In this document: positions 19,501 to 27,272 of the stretch, in pieces | How positions within the stretch are numbered: the first letter of the stretch is position 1 | Layout: each line of letters begins with the position of its first letter | Source of the DNA: Rhodoferax sp. | Lineage (GTDB): Bacteria; Pseudomonadota; Gammaproteobacteria; Burkholderiales; Burkholderiaceae_C | Direction of reading: 5' to 3' | DNA length: 64,000 bases | Assembly: GCA_030685025.1 (NCBI GenBank) | Contig: JAUXWC010000061.1 | Span: forward strand, 52,710 to 116,709 | Program-made: the position numbers and the translations under genes | The notes under the pieces: model-generated | Databases searched by the model: none | Seen by the model: the letters and a program-made list of their open reading frames with translations, nothing else | Told to the model about the DNA's origin: nothing

Positions 19501-19843
19501 GATGCGCCATGGGGCAGGCTTGTTGTCAGAAGCAGCGGTGCAAGACTTCGATCCTGCAGTTCCCCATATTTCGAACCTGATTACCATGCTTGAAAACCGA
19601 TGTCGTAATGCCGATTCCGATCGGGGCGATGCCACTGCTGCACACCTCGAAACTCTGCAGCACGAGTGGCGTGCCTTTATCGAGGTGAATGCCAATGTCA
19701 TGCCGATCAAATACTCTGAAAGTGACAAACAAAAGAACTCAGAACGTTTGCTGTATGACTTTGATGCCCGCATCAAAGGCGTATGGCCGACACTTCAGTC
19801 GATGCGAAACGTGGAGCACGTTGCCTTGGTGAAATTGATATGA
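16583..19843 (+). CDS. drmA: DrmA-like DISARM helicase
   Basis: A large (about 1,086-residue) helicase matching DrmA of the DISARM phage-defence system. Diagnostic stretches are LVWFPTGGGKTEAYL (Walker A, about residue 452), LIIQDELHLIAGPLGS (Walker B, about 656), STATIRNA, and the helicase C-terminal block STNMISVGVDIPRL...AEYIQASSRVGRG (about 875-910). A CPWC...CHNADC zinc-binding insert lies near residue 567, between the two helicase halves. The N-terminal ~400 residues are a DrmA-type region without known motifs. First gene of a five-gene operon; its ATGA stop overlaps drmB. Base composition is lower in GC than flanking core genes. Start may be ATG 16583 or ATG 16595; the latter has GGAA upstream. 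Confidence 0.88.
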   Translation: MELKMNFSEERMRLYRWMRTQLFGLGSDNDNDDTATNLTGMKPSERFQCGVLFPVMAKAAESVVEVDLSEDVSGMSADGTEPSQVSYVRYVPPSSVGFSFYIVGENAQLEVRAWGVRYKTNDTNVKDEHRVWTRYPLSRAEETLIPFSPSNITLQPDFRSVEIFETSHDHPDGKSKGLIQTLWRRYGLGWIVTVSLCNNQVCAAINEFPDAKAWQRKKEESTLFEVELECRIVSGVVGDYPRTDPSLLNEEDQDLELQYQHRRIYAIGHGAAVDWGDPANGPIAKIRADFLPKVEVPQVTADTGNESENALDLAFLAEITNNPTAVIQSLSDFVDGYAGWLTEREQTATQLTAHQPAANRILARVSQTLSRMRNGIKRLQDDKVAQLAFSIANRAMLLQMKQSQQVNGQTPRAPRWRPFQLGFVLTTLSSSILSIVDEDAADRELVDLVWFPTGGGKTEAYLALCAFVIAWRRNKFPSTGGGTTILMRYTLRLLTAQQFERANRLIFALEHLRKAEPALGLGSTTIDIGIWVGGNTSPNTFHNAVDTVVESAARKTVPKKLLVTQCPWCGTAFQAPTNYRATATSFHFQCHNADCSFSIHHGCEALPCNVVDEALFENPPTLLIGTIDKFARLAWDPRTSVFFGRSGNRPPDLIIQDELHLIAGPLGSVAGVYEAAIDTVIQSKGVRPKYIASTATIRNAAEQVRQLYARDTAIFPPPGLSADDAYFAKTVPIEQRPGRMYVGYLAPARAPAESITPLAAALLAAPAILFDDQSERELLLDAWWTLVSYHGSLKGIGSAYNAIDKDARRFIQAYIQATQAQSSVAGNAKRCPDRLDSTRRRVQQLSSVVDGDTNHATFTRLAKTWQDNDRLDVLVSTNMISVGVDIPRLAAMIVNGQPLTTAEYIQASSRVGRGDVPGIVFTNYYRNQVRSWSHFESFRAYHESFYRHVEPTSVTPFSYPCRKRALHAALVIVMRHGAGLLSEAAVQDFDPAVPHISNLITMLENRCRNADSDRGDATAAHLETLQHEWRAFIEVNANVMPIKYSESDKQKNSERLLYDFDARIKGVWPTLQSMRNVEHVALVKLI

Positions 19844-21669
19844 GCGAACTTATCCCGGTAAGATTTTCCCACCTGCTAGGCTTTGCGGGCATCGGTTCAA
19901 TTATTCGCTCAGAGCGATACCTCTACACAATCAAAGACACCCGCACGTGGCCCGTCACTTATCCTATCCCCTACCTTGAGAGGGTTCGGTGTGCTCTTGA
20001 GTTGAGTCAGCAATTGCATGAACCCCCCAAGGGAATTGATGGTGATCCACAAACGCTTTTGCCTGGTATGCGGTTTCCATCATGGATGCGGTGCAGCAAT
20101 AGGAATTGCGAACTGATGCATTGGCGACCATGGAATCAGCCCCATGACCCAAAAACCGGACCGTGTTGCACAGCTTGCGGGCACCCATTAGATCAATACC
20201 CTTGGGTTGTTATTGACAATTTTGGACGCATGGATGACGTACCGTGGCACTGGTTGCTTCACCGAGGCAGCAACAACTGCCGACATGACTGGCAAAAGCA
20301 AACGATCAAACTCCATGAAAACAATACCGGTAAACGTTGGACACTTGAATGCACAGTGATGGGCTGCCGCAAAAGAGTCGATCAAGACGACAACATCAAC
20401 CAGCATGCTGGTCTCAAAGTCTTTCGGCATCAACCTTGGTTTAATGAAAAAGATGCGGTGCCGCAAGTTCCAGAAGACATAAAACTGGAGGTAAGGATAG
20501 CCGACATAAGCAGCCCTGGACTCTATGCGGTTCCCATGTGCTCTGCATTGGTCATCCCGCCTGAATCTCGTGTTGAACGAGGTAGTGTGATTGATCTGCT
20601 TTATCGAAATGGGCCAGCGATGGGTGTTTTGAAAAACGCAAGAAATGACATACGGCGCAAAATGGAGATAGCCAAACTCTCCCGAGAATTTCAGTGTAAT
20701 TCCAGTCAAATAGTTGATGCCTGGCAGAAAATTGACAAAGTGAACGGTTATCCACTCTATGAAGAAAGGAGCTTCACCCCAGGTCAAATACACGAAGACG
20801 AATTCATGGCGATGCTGACACCGCTGCCTGATCAAAGGGAAGACGAAGATTTGGTTACATTTTCTCGAACCTGTCAGTGGAAAAACTTGTCTGATCGAAT
20901 TGGCGGGGAGCGTGAACGCGCATGCATTGACGTGATACAGGAGCTGATTGAAGTCAAACGATTGCGGGAAATCCGAGTATTCAAGGGCTTTACACGACTT
21001 GGTGGCCCGACTCCACCTGTGCCGCCCAATATCGTAGGTCAAGAAACTTGGCTCCCTGCCATTGAATTGTTCGGGGAGGGTATCTTTCTTGTGTTGTCTG
21101 AGAACGTACTTGGACAATGGGAGCAACAACCCAGTGTCATAAAGATCGCAGCGGAATTACAGGAACGATTTGAAACTGAAGGATTGGCTGATCAAGTGCG
21201 AACAAATGGCGGTATGCAACAACCGCCAAACGGGCGGATCACGCCACGGTTTATCTTGCTGCACACACTGTCGCACATGCTGATTCGCCAGTTTGAGACA
21301 TCTGCCGGCTACCCGGCATCGTCCCTAAAAGAGCGCATTTACTGCGGCACAAACATGGCCGGTTTATTGATCTATGTGGCAGTGCCAGACGTTGCAGGCT
21401 CCCTTGGCGGCCTGTCCGAACTTGCCAAGCCAGAGCGATTTCTAGCGGTGCTGTCTGAGACCTTCAGAAAAGCCGAATGGTGTTCGCTGGACCCTGTCTG
21501 TTCCGAACATGAAGGACAGGGCCCACACCAATTGAACCGATCCGCCTGCCATGGCTGTGCATTGATACCTGAACCAGCATGTGTGCTGGGCAATGAAATT
21601 CTGGACCGAACTTTCGTCAAGGGTGATCACAGCAAGGGGATTGCCTCACCGCTTGAGTTCGCTTTATGA
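19840..21669 (+). CDS. drmB: DrmB-like DUF1998 protein
   Basis: A 609-residue protein matching DrmB, the DUF1998 partner of DrmA in DISARM; in characterised systems DrmA and DrmB form a DNA-loading complex. The N-terminus (RFSHLLGFAGIGSII) has the DrmB-type opening. Cys pairs near residues 80-110 (MRCSNRNC, CCTACG) form a likely zinc site. The C-terminal DUF1998 region (about 465-590) includes FILLHTLSHMLIRQFE, LKERIYCG, GSLGGLSELAKPERF, and a cysteine-rich end with CSEH...SACHGCALIPEPAC. The ATG at 19840 lies in the ATGA overlap with drmA, indicating translational coupling; the next gene overlaps its stop in the same way. Confidence 0.88.
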   Translation: MSELIPVRFSHLLGFAGIGSIIRSERYLYTIKDTRTWPVTYPIPYLERVRCALELSQQLHEPPKGIDGDPQTLLPGMRFPSWMRCSNRNCELMHWRPWNQPHDPKTGPCCTACGHPLDQYPWVVIDNFGRMDDVPWHWLLHRGSNNCRHDWQKQTIKLHENNTGKRWTLECTVMGCRKRVDQDDNINQHAGLKVFRHQPWFNEKDAVPQVPEDIKLEVRIADISSPGLYAVPMCSALVIPPESRVERGSVIDLLYRNGPAMGVLKNARNDIRRKMEIAKLSREFQCNSSQIVDAWQKIDKVNGYPLYEERSFTPGQIHEDEFMAMLTPLPDQREDEDLVTFSRTCQWKNLSDRIGGERERACIDVIQELIEVKRLREIRVFKGFTRLGGPTPPVPPNIVGQETWLPAIELFGEGIFLVLSENVLGQWEQQPSVIKIAAELQERFETEGLADQVRTNGGMQQPPNGRITPRFILLHTLSHMLIRQFETSAGYPASSLKERIYCGTNMAGLLIYVAVPDVAGSLGGLSELAKPERFLAVLSETFRKAEWCSLDPVCSEHEGQGPHQLNRSACHGCALIPEPACVLGNEILDRTFVKGDHSKGIASPLEFAL

Positions 21670-23534
21670 GTCACTCGCATCAGTGTCACCAATGTGGTCG
21701 CAGTGACAGTCGGTCTGACGCCAACTTCTGTTCAGAATGTGGCGCGCCGTTGGATTCAAACTACATAAGAACGCGAGATTTTCGAGCCAAAAGTAGCACC
21801 TCGATGTCTTCAGTGACCCATCCGACGCCACAAACGGGCACCACACTAGCAGTAAAGACCATTCAGTCTCAATCAGCTATGCGGACATCACAACGATTCA
21901 AAGGATCCGACAGTTGGAACGACGGATCCATTTTTAAGAACATCGTCTACAAGACGCGAAAAGGGTTGGAAAATAGAACTTCGCTTGAGCTTATTCGCTC
22001 AGGTGAAAGAACAGCGTTCTCAAGCGACTCACTTGAATATAGCGATGTGCATGTTGGTGACCTATTTCGCTTAACGAATAGAACTGACAACGTTACTGTT
22101 CTGATTACTGAACCACCTTACCCAACTGAGTCGATTTCCGCCGATGATTGGAGTGCGCTTGAAGGGCTAGACCCAAGCCTTCATGGCGCCCTTTTCGGTC
22201 AAACAGGTTACTTTCAATTTCGATTTGAACTTGTGAACCCATCGCCAATTGACCCGAAATGGAAACCTATCAACGTACCAACCTTGGCAACCAAAATTGG
22301 GGGTAGTCAGCCTAGACGTTTTCGTTTGCCAGACAAGACAACGATGGAGCAGGACTTTGCGCTAGACCTTCCAGAAACTGCCTCCTATTTATTACTCGGG
22401 GGCCCTGGAACAGGCAAATCGGTAATAGCGCTTCTTCGTGCCCGACGATTAGCCCGAAAAAGGCATCCGCATAAATTTCTAGCTTTCAATCAGTTGTTGG
22501 TTCACGCAAGCAAGAATTTGGATGCAAAGACTGCAAACAATCTGAACATGCCCATTCGGGCAGACACATGGATTGCCTGGTTCCGTTCCACCTGGAGGAA
22601 TCTTGTCGGCACTGATTGCCCCCATCGGGGACAAGTTTACGAAATTGATTGGGCAGCGGTTCGATTGCAGCTTGATGCCAAGTTTCCGCGCGGTGTAGTC
22701 ATTCCCAAACCCAACGAGTCATACCTTGTTATCGATGAGGGGCAGGATATGCCTAAGGATTTTTACGAAATCCTTGTTGAAATGGGTTACGAGAACATTT
22801 TTGTAGTTGCGGACTTCAATCAAATATTGCACATAGAGTCAAACTCCAACTATTCAGAATTGTGCGATGCGTTATTAAAAACAGCCAGCCTTAGGTTTAG
22901 TGCGAATGCCACTTCAAAAGAAGTATTTACCGACAAACATGTCGTACAACTGACATACAACCATCGAAATTCGTATCCAGTCGCCCAACTCGCTAGAAGT
23001 TTCCACATCACTTCACCCCAGAATGTTCCTCCCAATTTGCCATTGACGACTAGGACGGCTGAAGTACCTGTGCTTGAAAAATACGATGGTTCTGAACCAG
23101 AGTTCTTAAAAATCATTCGCCGAATCGTACTCACTGCGGAGAGTGACCCCACAAAGCTTATTGGCGTTTTATGTCCAACCAACGAGGTTCGGCAGCGCTA
23201 CAAACAAGCATTTGATAAAGCAGTCTTAAGCTTGAGCAATGAAAAGCCTCGAATTGATAGCTACGCCAAAGATGACAAAGTTCTTCCTGACTTCGCATTC
23301 GGTGGCATTATTTTGCTCAACGCACAAGCTTGCAAAGGGCTTGAGTTCGATTACGTCGTTATCGCAGACATAGATCAATTCAAATGTTGGTCAGCTATCG
23401 AAGATGAAAGAAGAATGCTTTTTTACGTCATGGTGAGTCGCGCCATCGAGCGCGTGATCATGATCCAAAATACAGCAAACCCATGCCCTGTTTCAGTCAT
23501 TCTGCCCACCGATAAAAATCTCCTTAGAGGGTAA
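21666..23534 (+). CDS. Zinc-ribbon SF1 (UvrD-like) helicase, island gene 3
   Basis: A 622-residue protein. An N-terminal zinc ribbon (CHQCG...CSECG, residues 8-28) is followed by a Ser/Thr-rich linker, an unassigned region (about 80-230) and an SF1 helicase core: Walker A GGPGTGKS near residue 245, Walker B YLVIDEGQDMP near 355, and the UvrD C-terminal motif ACKGLEFDYVVIADID near 555 with FYVMVSRAIERV. DEGQD replaces the usual DExQD. It overlaps drmB by ATGA and is 7 bp from the next gene, so it belongs to the operon. It is not a standard DISARM component; a role in DNA unwinding during defence is inferred from context. Confidence 0.8.
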   Translation: MSHSHQCHQCGRSDSRSDANFCSECGAPLDSNYIRTRDFRAKSSTSMSSVTHPTPQTGTTLAVKTIQSQSAMRTSQRFKGSDSWNDGSIFKNIVYKTRKGLENRTSLELIRSGERTAFSSDSLEYSDVHVGDLFRLTNRTDNVTVLITEPPYPTESISADDWSALEGLDPSLHGALFGQTGYFQFRFELVNPSPIDPKWKPINVPTLATKIGGSQPRRFRLPDKTTMEQDFALDLPETASYLLLGGPGTGKSVIALLRARRLARKRHPHKFLAFNQLLVHASKNLDAKTANNLNMPIRADTWIAWFRSTWRNLVGTDCPHRGQVYEIDWAAVRLQLDAKFPRGVVIPKPNESYLVIDEGQDMPKDFYEILVEMGYENIFVVADFNQILHIESNSNYSELCDALLKTASLRFSANATSKEVFTDKHVVQLTYNHRNSYPVAQLARSFHITSPQNVPPNLPLTTRTAEVPVLEKYDGSEPEFLKIIRRIVLTAESDPTKLIGVLCPTNEVRQRYKQAFDKAVLSLSNEKPRIDSYAKDDKVLPDFAFGGIILLNAQACKGLEFDYVVIADIDQFKCWSAIEDERRMLFYVMVSRAIERVIMIQNTANPCPVSVILPTDKNLLRG

Positions 23535-23541
23535 CAAAACC

Positions 23542-25101
23542 ATGGCAACCACGAAAAAACAACCGGAGCCCGTCGTATCAAAAGACCGTTGGCTTCTCCC
23601 AAGTAACCATTACAACTTGATGAACTGGCAGTCGGCTGGTATGGTTTTGCCAAATCACAGCATGGATACCTATTATCCAGACTGTATTGAAATGGCACCG
23701 GGCTGGATTCCCGTCTTTCTGAATCGCGTCCCGCATCAGGTACGCGACGCAGCAGCAAGCCGTTCAGGGCACTTCGCCCTGCTTGAGATAGACATCAGCA
23801 AGTTTTCTGGTCGAGCTTTCAGCGTTGCCAGCGATGGTGTGCTGAAAGAAATGCATCTGCCATTGGCAGGTGAACAAGACGTGACGGCGCTTTTCATCCC
23901 TGCGCCATTACCCGTCACCTGCGTCACCGATGTTACCTTTGAGACAATTGATGCGCGGGATGCCTATCTTGTACGATCAGGCGAAATATCCAATATTCCA
24001 GCGAGCGCTTTTCCGATCAGTATCTGCAAATGCCCAGTGACCGCAGATGACTTTGCCGCTCAGTCCACGTGGCCACCGAAGGCAATGCCAGAAGCCTTGC
24101 CAACACTTGCAGTCGCGTCAATTTCAGCCCAGGGTGCCGCTGCGGCCCTGCTCTTTTCCTTCGGCAATCTGAATGGAGCCGCTGTAGATGCATGCCGACT
24201 GGCATTCGACGCTTCTATTGACGGTCTTTTCACTGCTGAAAGTCCGTTCCGCAAAGCAGTGGATCAGTTGATGACATCCGGCAACAATCCGACCATCGCA
24301 GAATTGCGGTCGAGGCTATTTTGGGGCGTAGTTGAACGAATCATTGAGCCGCCTGACATTGACGGAAACCCTTCAGATGCAGGCTATGCTGCGCTACATT
24401 TTCTGGAGCAAGCGTCAGCCTCGGAGCCATCAATTGCTGGCAAGTTCCAGAAATTGATTGATGATTTGCGTGGCACATCTGGGCTGGCCAGATACACACA
24501 CAAAGAGTTGTTTGAAAGACACCCTGGACCTTTCTCTCATGCGCTTTTGCTATTTTTCTTGCGTCAACATTCTGACGAGTTACTCGATTTTGTTGCATTA
24601 GACTTTGACGTCACTGTGATCGACAAAATTGCAGCTGCTATTCTTTTTGCTTCGCGCGAGGGTTGGCAGGGTGTTCCCCAGACCATTCGTGAGACAAGCG
24701 GCATGTATGCAGCGGTGTCACACCGCATGGCTGCTGCGTCCCATAAGCTGGCCGACACACGTCTTGACCTTGGTATGCCGCCGGCAAGGTGCCAACCATT
24801 GCGCGAGCTATTGACGGGCAAAGACCGCAAGCTTAGCAAGCAGCAAACAGAGGCTTCTATAAGTTTGGCTCGGAAACTTAAATGGCCCGATGTCATTGAA
24901 ACTCGAATCCGCGTGGGCACAGGAAAATTTCGACTTGAGGTCGGTAATGGTGGTTTTGACCTGATCCTGCCGGGTGAGGTAAAGGCAGTTGAGAGCGCTG
25001 TGGTTTCCGAAAACCTTCTCAGTCATCTCAGCCGGCAAGTTAACGTCCCCGCAAAGATCGATTTTGAAATCCGAAAAATTCTTGGAGTGCTGACAGGCTA
25101 G
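23542..25101 (+). CDS. Unrecognised 519-residue protein of the DISARM-like operon
   Basis: No known domain is recognised. The product is soluble, with no signal peptide or membrane span. The N-terminal part (SNHYNLMNWQSAGMVLPNHSMDTYYPDCIEMAPGWIPV) is rich in aromatic residues and looks like a folded beta domain. The middle is helical and Ala-rich (SISAQGAAAALLFSFGNLNGAAVDACRLAFDASI). The C-terminal ~110 residues (REL..GKDRKLSKQQTEASISLARKL) may be a separate unit. GAGGG precedes the ATG. It lies between two helicase genes with gaps of 7 and 4 bp, so cotranscription is very likely. It could be the system's specificity or regulatory subunit; that is a guess from position. Confidence 0.75.
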   Translation: MATTKKQPEPVVSKDRWLLPSNHYNLMNWQSAGMVLPNHSMDTYYPDCIEMAPGWIPVFLNRVPHQVRDAAASRSGHFALLEIDISKFSGRAFSVASDGVLKEMHLPLAGEQDVTALFIPAPLPVTCVTDVTFETIDARDAYLVRSGEISNIPASAFPISICKCPVTADDFAAQSTWPPKAMPEALPTLAVASISAQGAAAALLFSFGNLNGAAVDACRLAFDASIDGLFTAESPFRKAVDQLMTSGNNPTIAELRSRLFWGVVERIIEPPDIDGNPSDAGYAALHFLEQASASEPSIAGKFQKLIDDLRGTSGLARYTHKELFERHPGPFSHALLLFFLRQHSDELLDFVALDFDVTVIDKIAAAILFASREGWQGVPQTIRETSGMYAAVSHRMAAASHKLADTRLDLGMPPARCQPLRELLTGKDRKLSKQQTEASISLARKLKWPDVIETRIRVGTGKFRLEVGNGGFDLILPGEVKAVESAVVSENLLSHLSRQVNVPAKIDFEIRKILGVLTG

Positions 25102-25105
25102 ACCT

Positions 25106-26698
25106 ATGCGAATGATTCCAGCAACACCGTACAGAACCCATAGTCAAGCCGAGCAAAAAGTATTCGATTGCCTTCGAACTGCAGTATTCAGTGAGCCCTG
25201 CGACACGCTGTTGACGGCTTTTCATTCGCTCAACTTGTCGCGGCATGAACACAAACGCTTTGGAGAAATTGACTTTCTATTGTGTGGACCACAAGGTTTG
25301 TTCGTACTTGAGGTCAAGGGTGGCGGCGTTTCATGCACGAATGGTCGATGGACTTTTACGGACAGAAATGGTCAGGCGCATGAAGGAAAAGAAAGTCCAT
25401 TTCGACAAGCTGAATCCGCCTTGCATGGCTTGCTGGCACGGCTGAAGATCGAGTTTTCAAGTGACATTTTGAATCAATTTGTCATTGGCTATGGTGTGAT
25501 TTTTCCGGATTGCGAATGGAGGCAAACGGGTTCAGAATGGGATCCGGCTGTGTTGGCGGATGCGAGAGGCTTTCGCGGTTTTGACAGTTGGCTCGTCAAT
25601 TTTTTTGAGCATTGGCAGTCGAAAGCATTTGGTGTCGCTCGCGATTCTGTGGCTTCAGACGCCGCTGTTGATCTCATTCAAAAATTTCTTCGCCCTGATT
25701 TTGAGGCTATCGTTCCGTTGCGCATCCAAACTGAGCAAGTAATCGACAGCTCAATTCGGATGACTGAAGACCAACTCGCTTGGGTTGATGTCGTCGAAGC
25801 CAATCCTCGTACGCTTTGCATTGGTGGTGCAGGAACTGGCAAGACGTTTCTCGCGGCAGAATTGGCACGACGATGGACAGCGACTGGATCAAAGGTTCTT
25901 TTCGCCTGTTCATCACCATGGCTAAAGGCCTGGTTGGACGTGCGCCTGAATATTCGCGGCTTGGTCATTTCAACTTTTGATGGCTTGGAGACTGCCGCCC
26001 AGCGTGCACGCATTTCACAATTTGACGCGATCATTGTTGATGAAGCGCAAGACTTGATGCGGGTTTTGCTAATCGACAAACTGGAAGCCTATTTGCTGAA
26101 CGGATTCCAAAATGGCCGCTGGGCACTCTTCGCTGATTTTCAGAATCAAAGTGGCTTGCTTGTACCCACCGAGGCTGGGGCACTTCATCGCATTGAGCAA
26201 TATCAACCGACACGGGTACCTTTGCGGACCAATTGCCGAAACACTCTGGAAATTCTGGAAACCATTAAATTTCGTCTTGGCGCTGACATGGGTGTCCGCG
26301 GTTCTGGTTATGGGCCGGCAGTCAGGGAGTTTTGCGTTGCAACGAAAGAAGATGCAGTCAAGATATTGACAAATCAGCTAGATGAACTGGTGAAGGGCGG
26401 TATGACACACTCACAAATTACTATCCTTTCCCCAGTTCCTTACAACGAATCGATTGTGCGATTGTTGCCGCCAAATTGGCATCAAGTCATTCAACCACTC
26501 GATTCATACTCGATCAGGAGCTTTCCACCGGATTCGGTCAGTTTTTCTCAGATTCATGAGTTCAAAGGGCTAGAGAACGATGCCATTGTTGTGGTGGATA
26601 TACTGAACGCAAAACGGTCTGAAAACCTAACGTGTCACTATGTTGCAATGAGCAGAGCCCGAGCTTATCTTGCGGTGATTGAGCTAAATTGTGATTAG
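25106..26698 (+). CDS. NERD nuclease-domain/SF1 helicase fusion, island gene 5
   Basis: A 530-residue protein with an N-terminal NERD (nuclease-related) domain, about residues 10-150, carrying the restriction-like core FGEIDFLLCGPQGLFVLEVKGG (E-x-D ... E-x-K). It is followed by an SF1 helicase: Walker A GGAGTGKTFLA near residue 241, Walker B IIVDEAQDLM near 310, and IHEFKGLENDAIVVVDIL with CHYVAMSRARAYL at the C-terminus. It could couple strand separation to DNA cleavage and so take the place of the PLD protein DrmC; this is inferred. It follows gene 4 after 4 bp and is the last gene of the operon. Confidence 0.84.
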   Translation: MRMIPATPYRTHSQAEQKVFDCLRTAVFSEPCDTLLTAFHSLNLSRHEHKRFGEIDFLLCGPQGLFVLEVKGGGVSCTNGRWTFTDRNGQAHEGKESPFRQAESALHGLLARLKIEFSSDILNQFVIGYGVIFPDCEWRQTGSEWDPAVLADARGFRGFDSWLVNFFEHWQSKAFGVARDSVASDAAVDLIQKFLRPDFEAIVPLRIQTEQVIDSSIRMTEDQLAWVDVVEANPRTLCIGGAGTGKTFLAAELARRWTATGSKVLFACSSPWLKAWLDVRLNIRGLVISTFDGLETAAQRARISQFDAIIVDEAQDLMRVLLIDKLEAYLLNGFQNGRWALFADFQNQSGLLVPTEAGALHRIEQYQPTRVPLRTNCRNTLEILETIKFRLGADMGVRGSGYGPAVREFCVATKEDAVKILTNQLDELVKGGMTHSQITILSPVPYNESIVRLLPPNWHQVIQPLDSYSIRSFPPDSVSFSQIHEFKGLENDAIVVVDILNAKRSENLTCHYVAMSRARAYLAVIELNCD

Positions 26699-27019
26699 CG
26701 CTCGAACGTTAGCTGGCTTTGAAATACATCAATTCGTTTCAACAAAGCAGTCATAGGCGATGGGCAGCTTCTGGTCGATGGCCAGTGCCTCTCTGCTTGA
26801 ATGAGTGACCACACTGCCGTCGTTCGTCTTCGGGACGCAATGCTCGCTATCTGGCGATCGATTTGGACTTCTGTATTTCCGGTTACGCTGCATTGGAGAC
26901 ATCCAAGCCAACGGCTCGCAAGTCCGGTTTGGGTCGAGTGCGTGAGTCGGTCACGCTGGGTTGCGAACCCCTTCTTCGCTCTATTCTGTCTTGCTTCATA
27001 GGCCGTGTGGGAAACGCGA

Positions 27020-27215
27020 GGCCCAGCCAAGACTCTCAGCAACGCGTCGGGTGGCTGTGGCGTGGCGCTGGAGCCAATTCGCGGTTGCCACAGAGGGCGA
27101 GCGCAAGCCACGTCGTTGACGCCAAGGTGTGGGCGAACCGTAAGCGCACCTTCCGCGAGCGCGCAAGCGTCACGCCACGGACGCCCGGCGTGTTCGCCAA
27201 TCACGGTGGCGCGCA
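27020..27215 (+). repeat. Right flanking repeat of the island
   Basis: Plus-strand copy of the element found in minus orientation at 15770-15968. Shared blocks in the same order are GGCGCTGGAGCCAATTCGCG, GGTTGCCACAGAG, CGAGCGCGCAAGCG and CGGACGCCCG. Together the copies form a long, imperfect inverted repeat around the island. Confidence 0.7.
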
Positions 27216-27221
27216 AAGTTC

Positions 27222-27268
27222 CAGTCGGGCCAGCCACAGAGTTGCATCCTGTGAGGGCCGCCGGGCAC
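27222..27268 (+). pseudogene. Short rarA-like fragment
   Basis: About 50 bp matching 30284-30334 in rarA (the codons for SGQPHSCILWGPPGT) with roughly 85% identity by eye; shared runs include TCGGGCCAGCC and AGTTGCATCCTGTG. It is not translatable as part of a RarA protein. It lies between the right flanking repeat and the stop codon of the metalloprotease gene. Confidence 0.55.
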
Positions 27269-27272
27269 CGCC

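Larger units (their letters stand above)
26699..27272. other. Gene-free right junction of the island
   Basis: 574 bp between the NERD-helicase gene and the metalloprotease gene. It contains AAAGCAGTCATAG at 26744-26756, also present in direct orientation at 16228-16240 on the left side; then unassigned DNA to ~27010, the right flanking repeat, and a rarA-like fragment at the end. A 193-codon minus-strand open frame covers the whole stretch but is made of these repeats and is not called as a gene. Confidence 0.6.

Noticed and set aside
16583..26698. Classical DISARM (class 1 or 2)
   Set aside because: No PLD-family drmC, no drmMI/drmMII methyltransferase and no recognisable drmD or drmE within or beside the operon.
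26699..26760. attC-like integron site after the last island gene (CGAACGTTAGC)
   Set aside because: The core does not fit GTTRRRY/RYYYAAC pairing, and no partner half-site or integrase is present.
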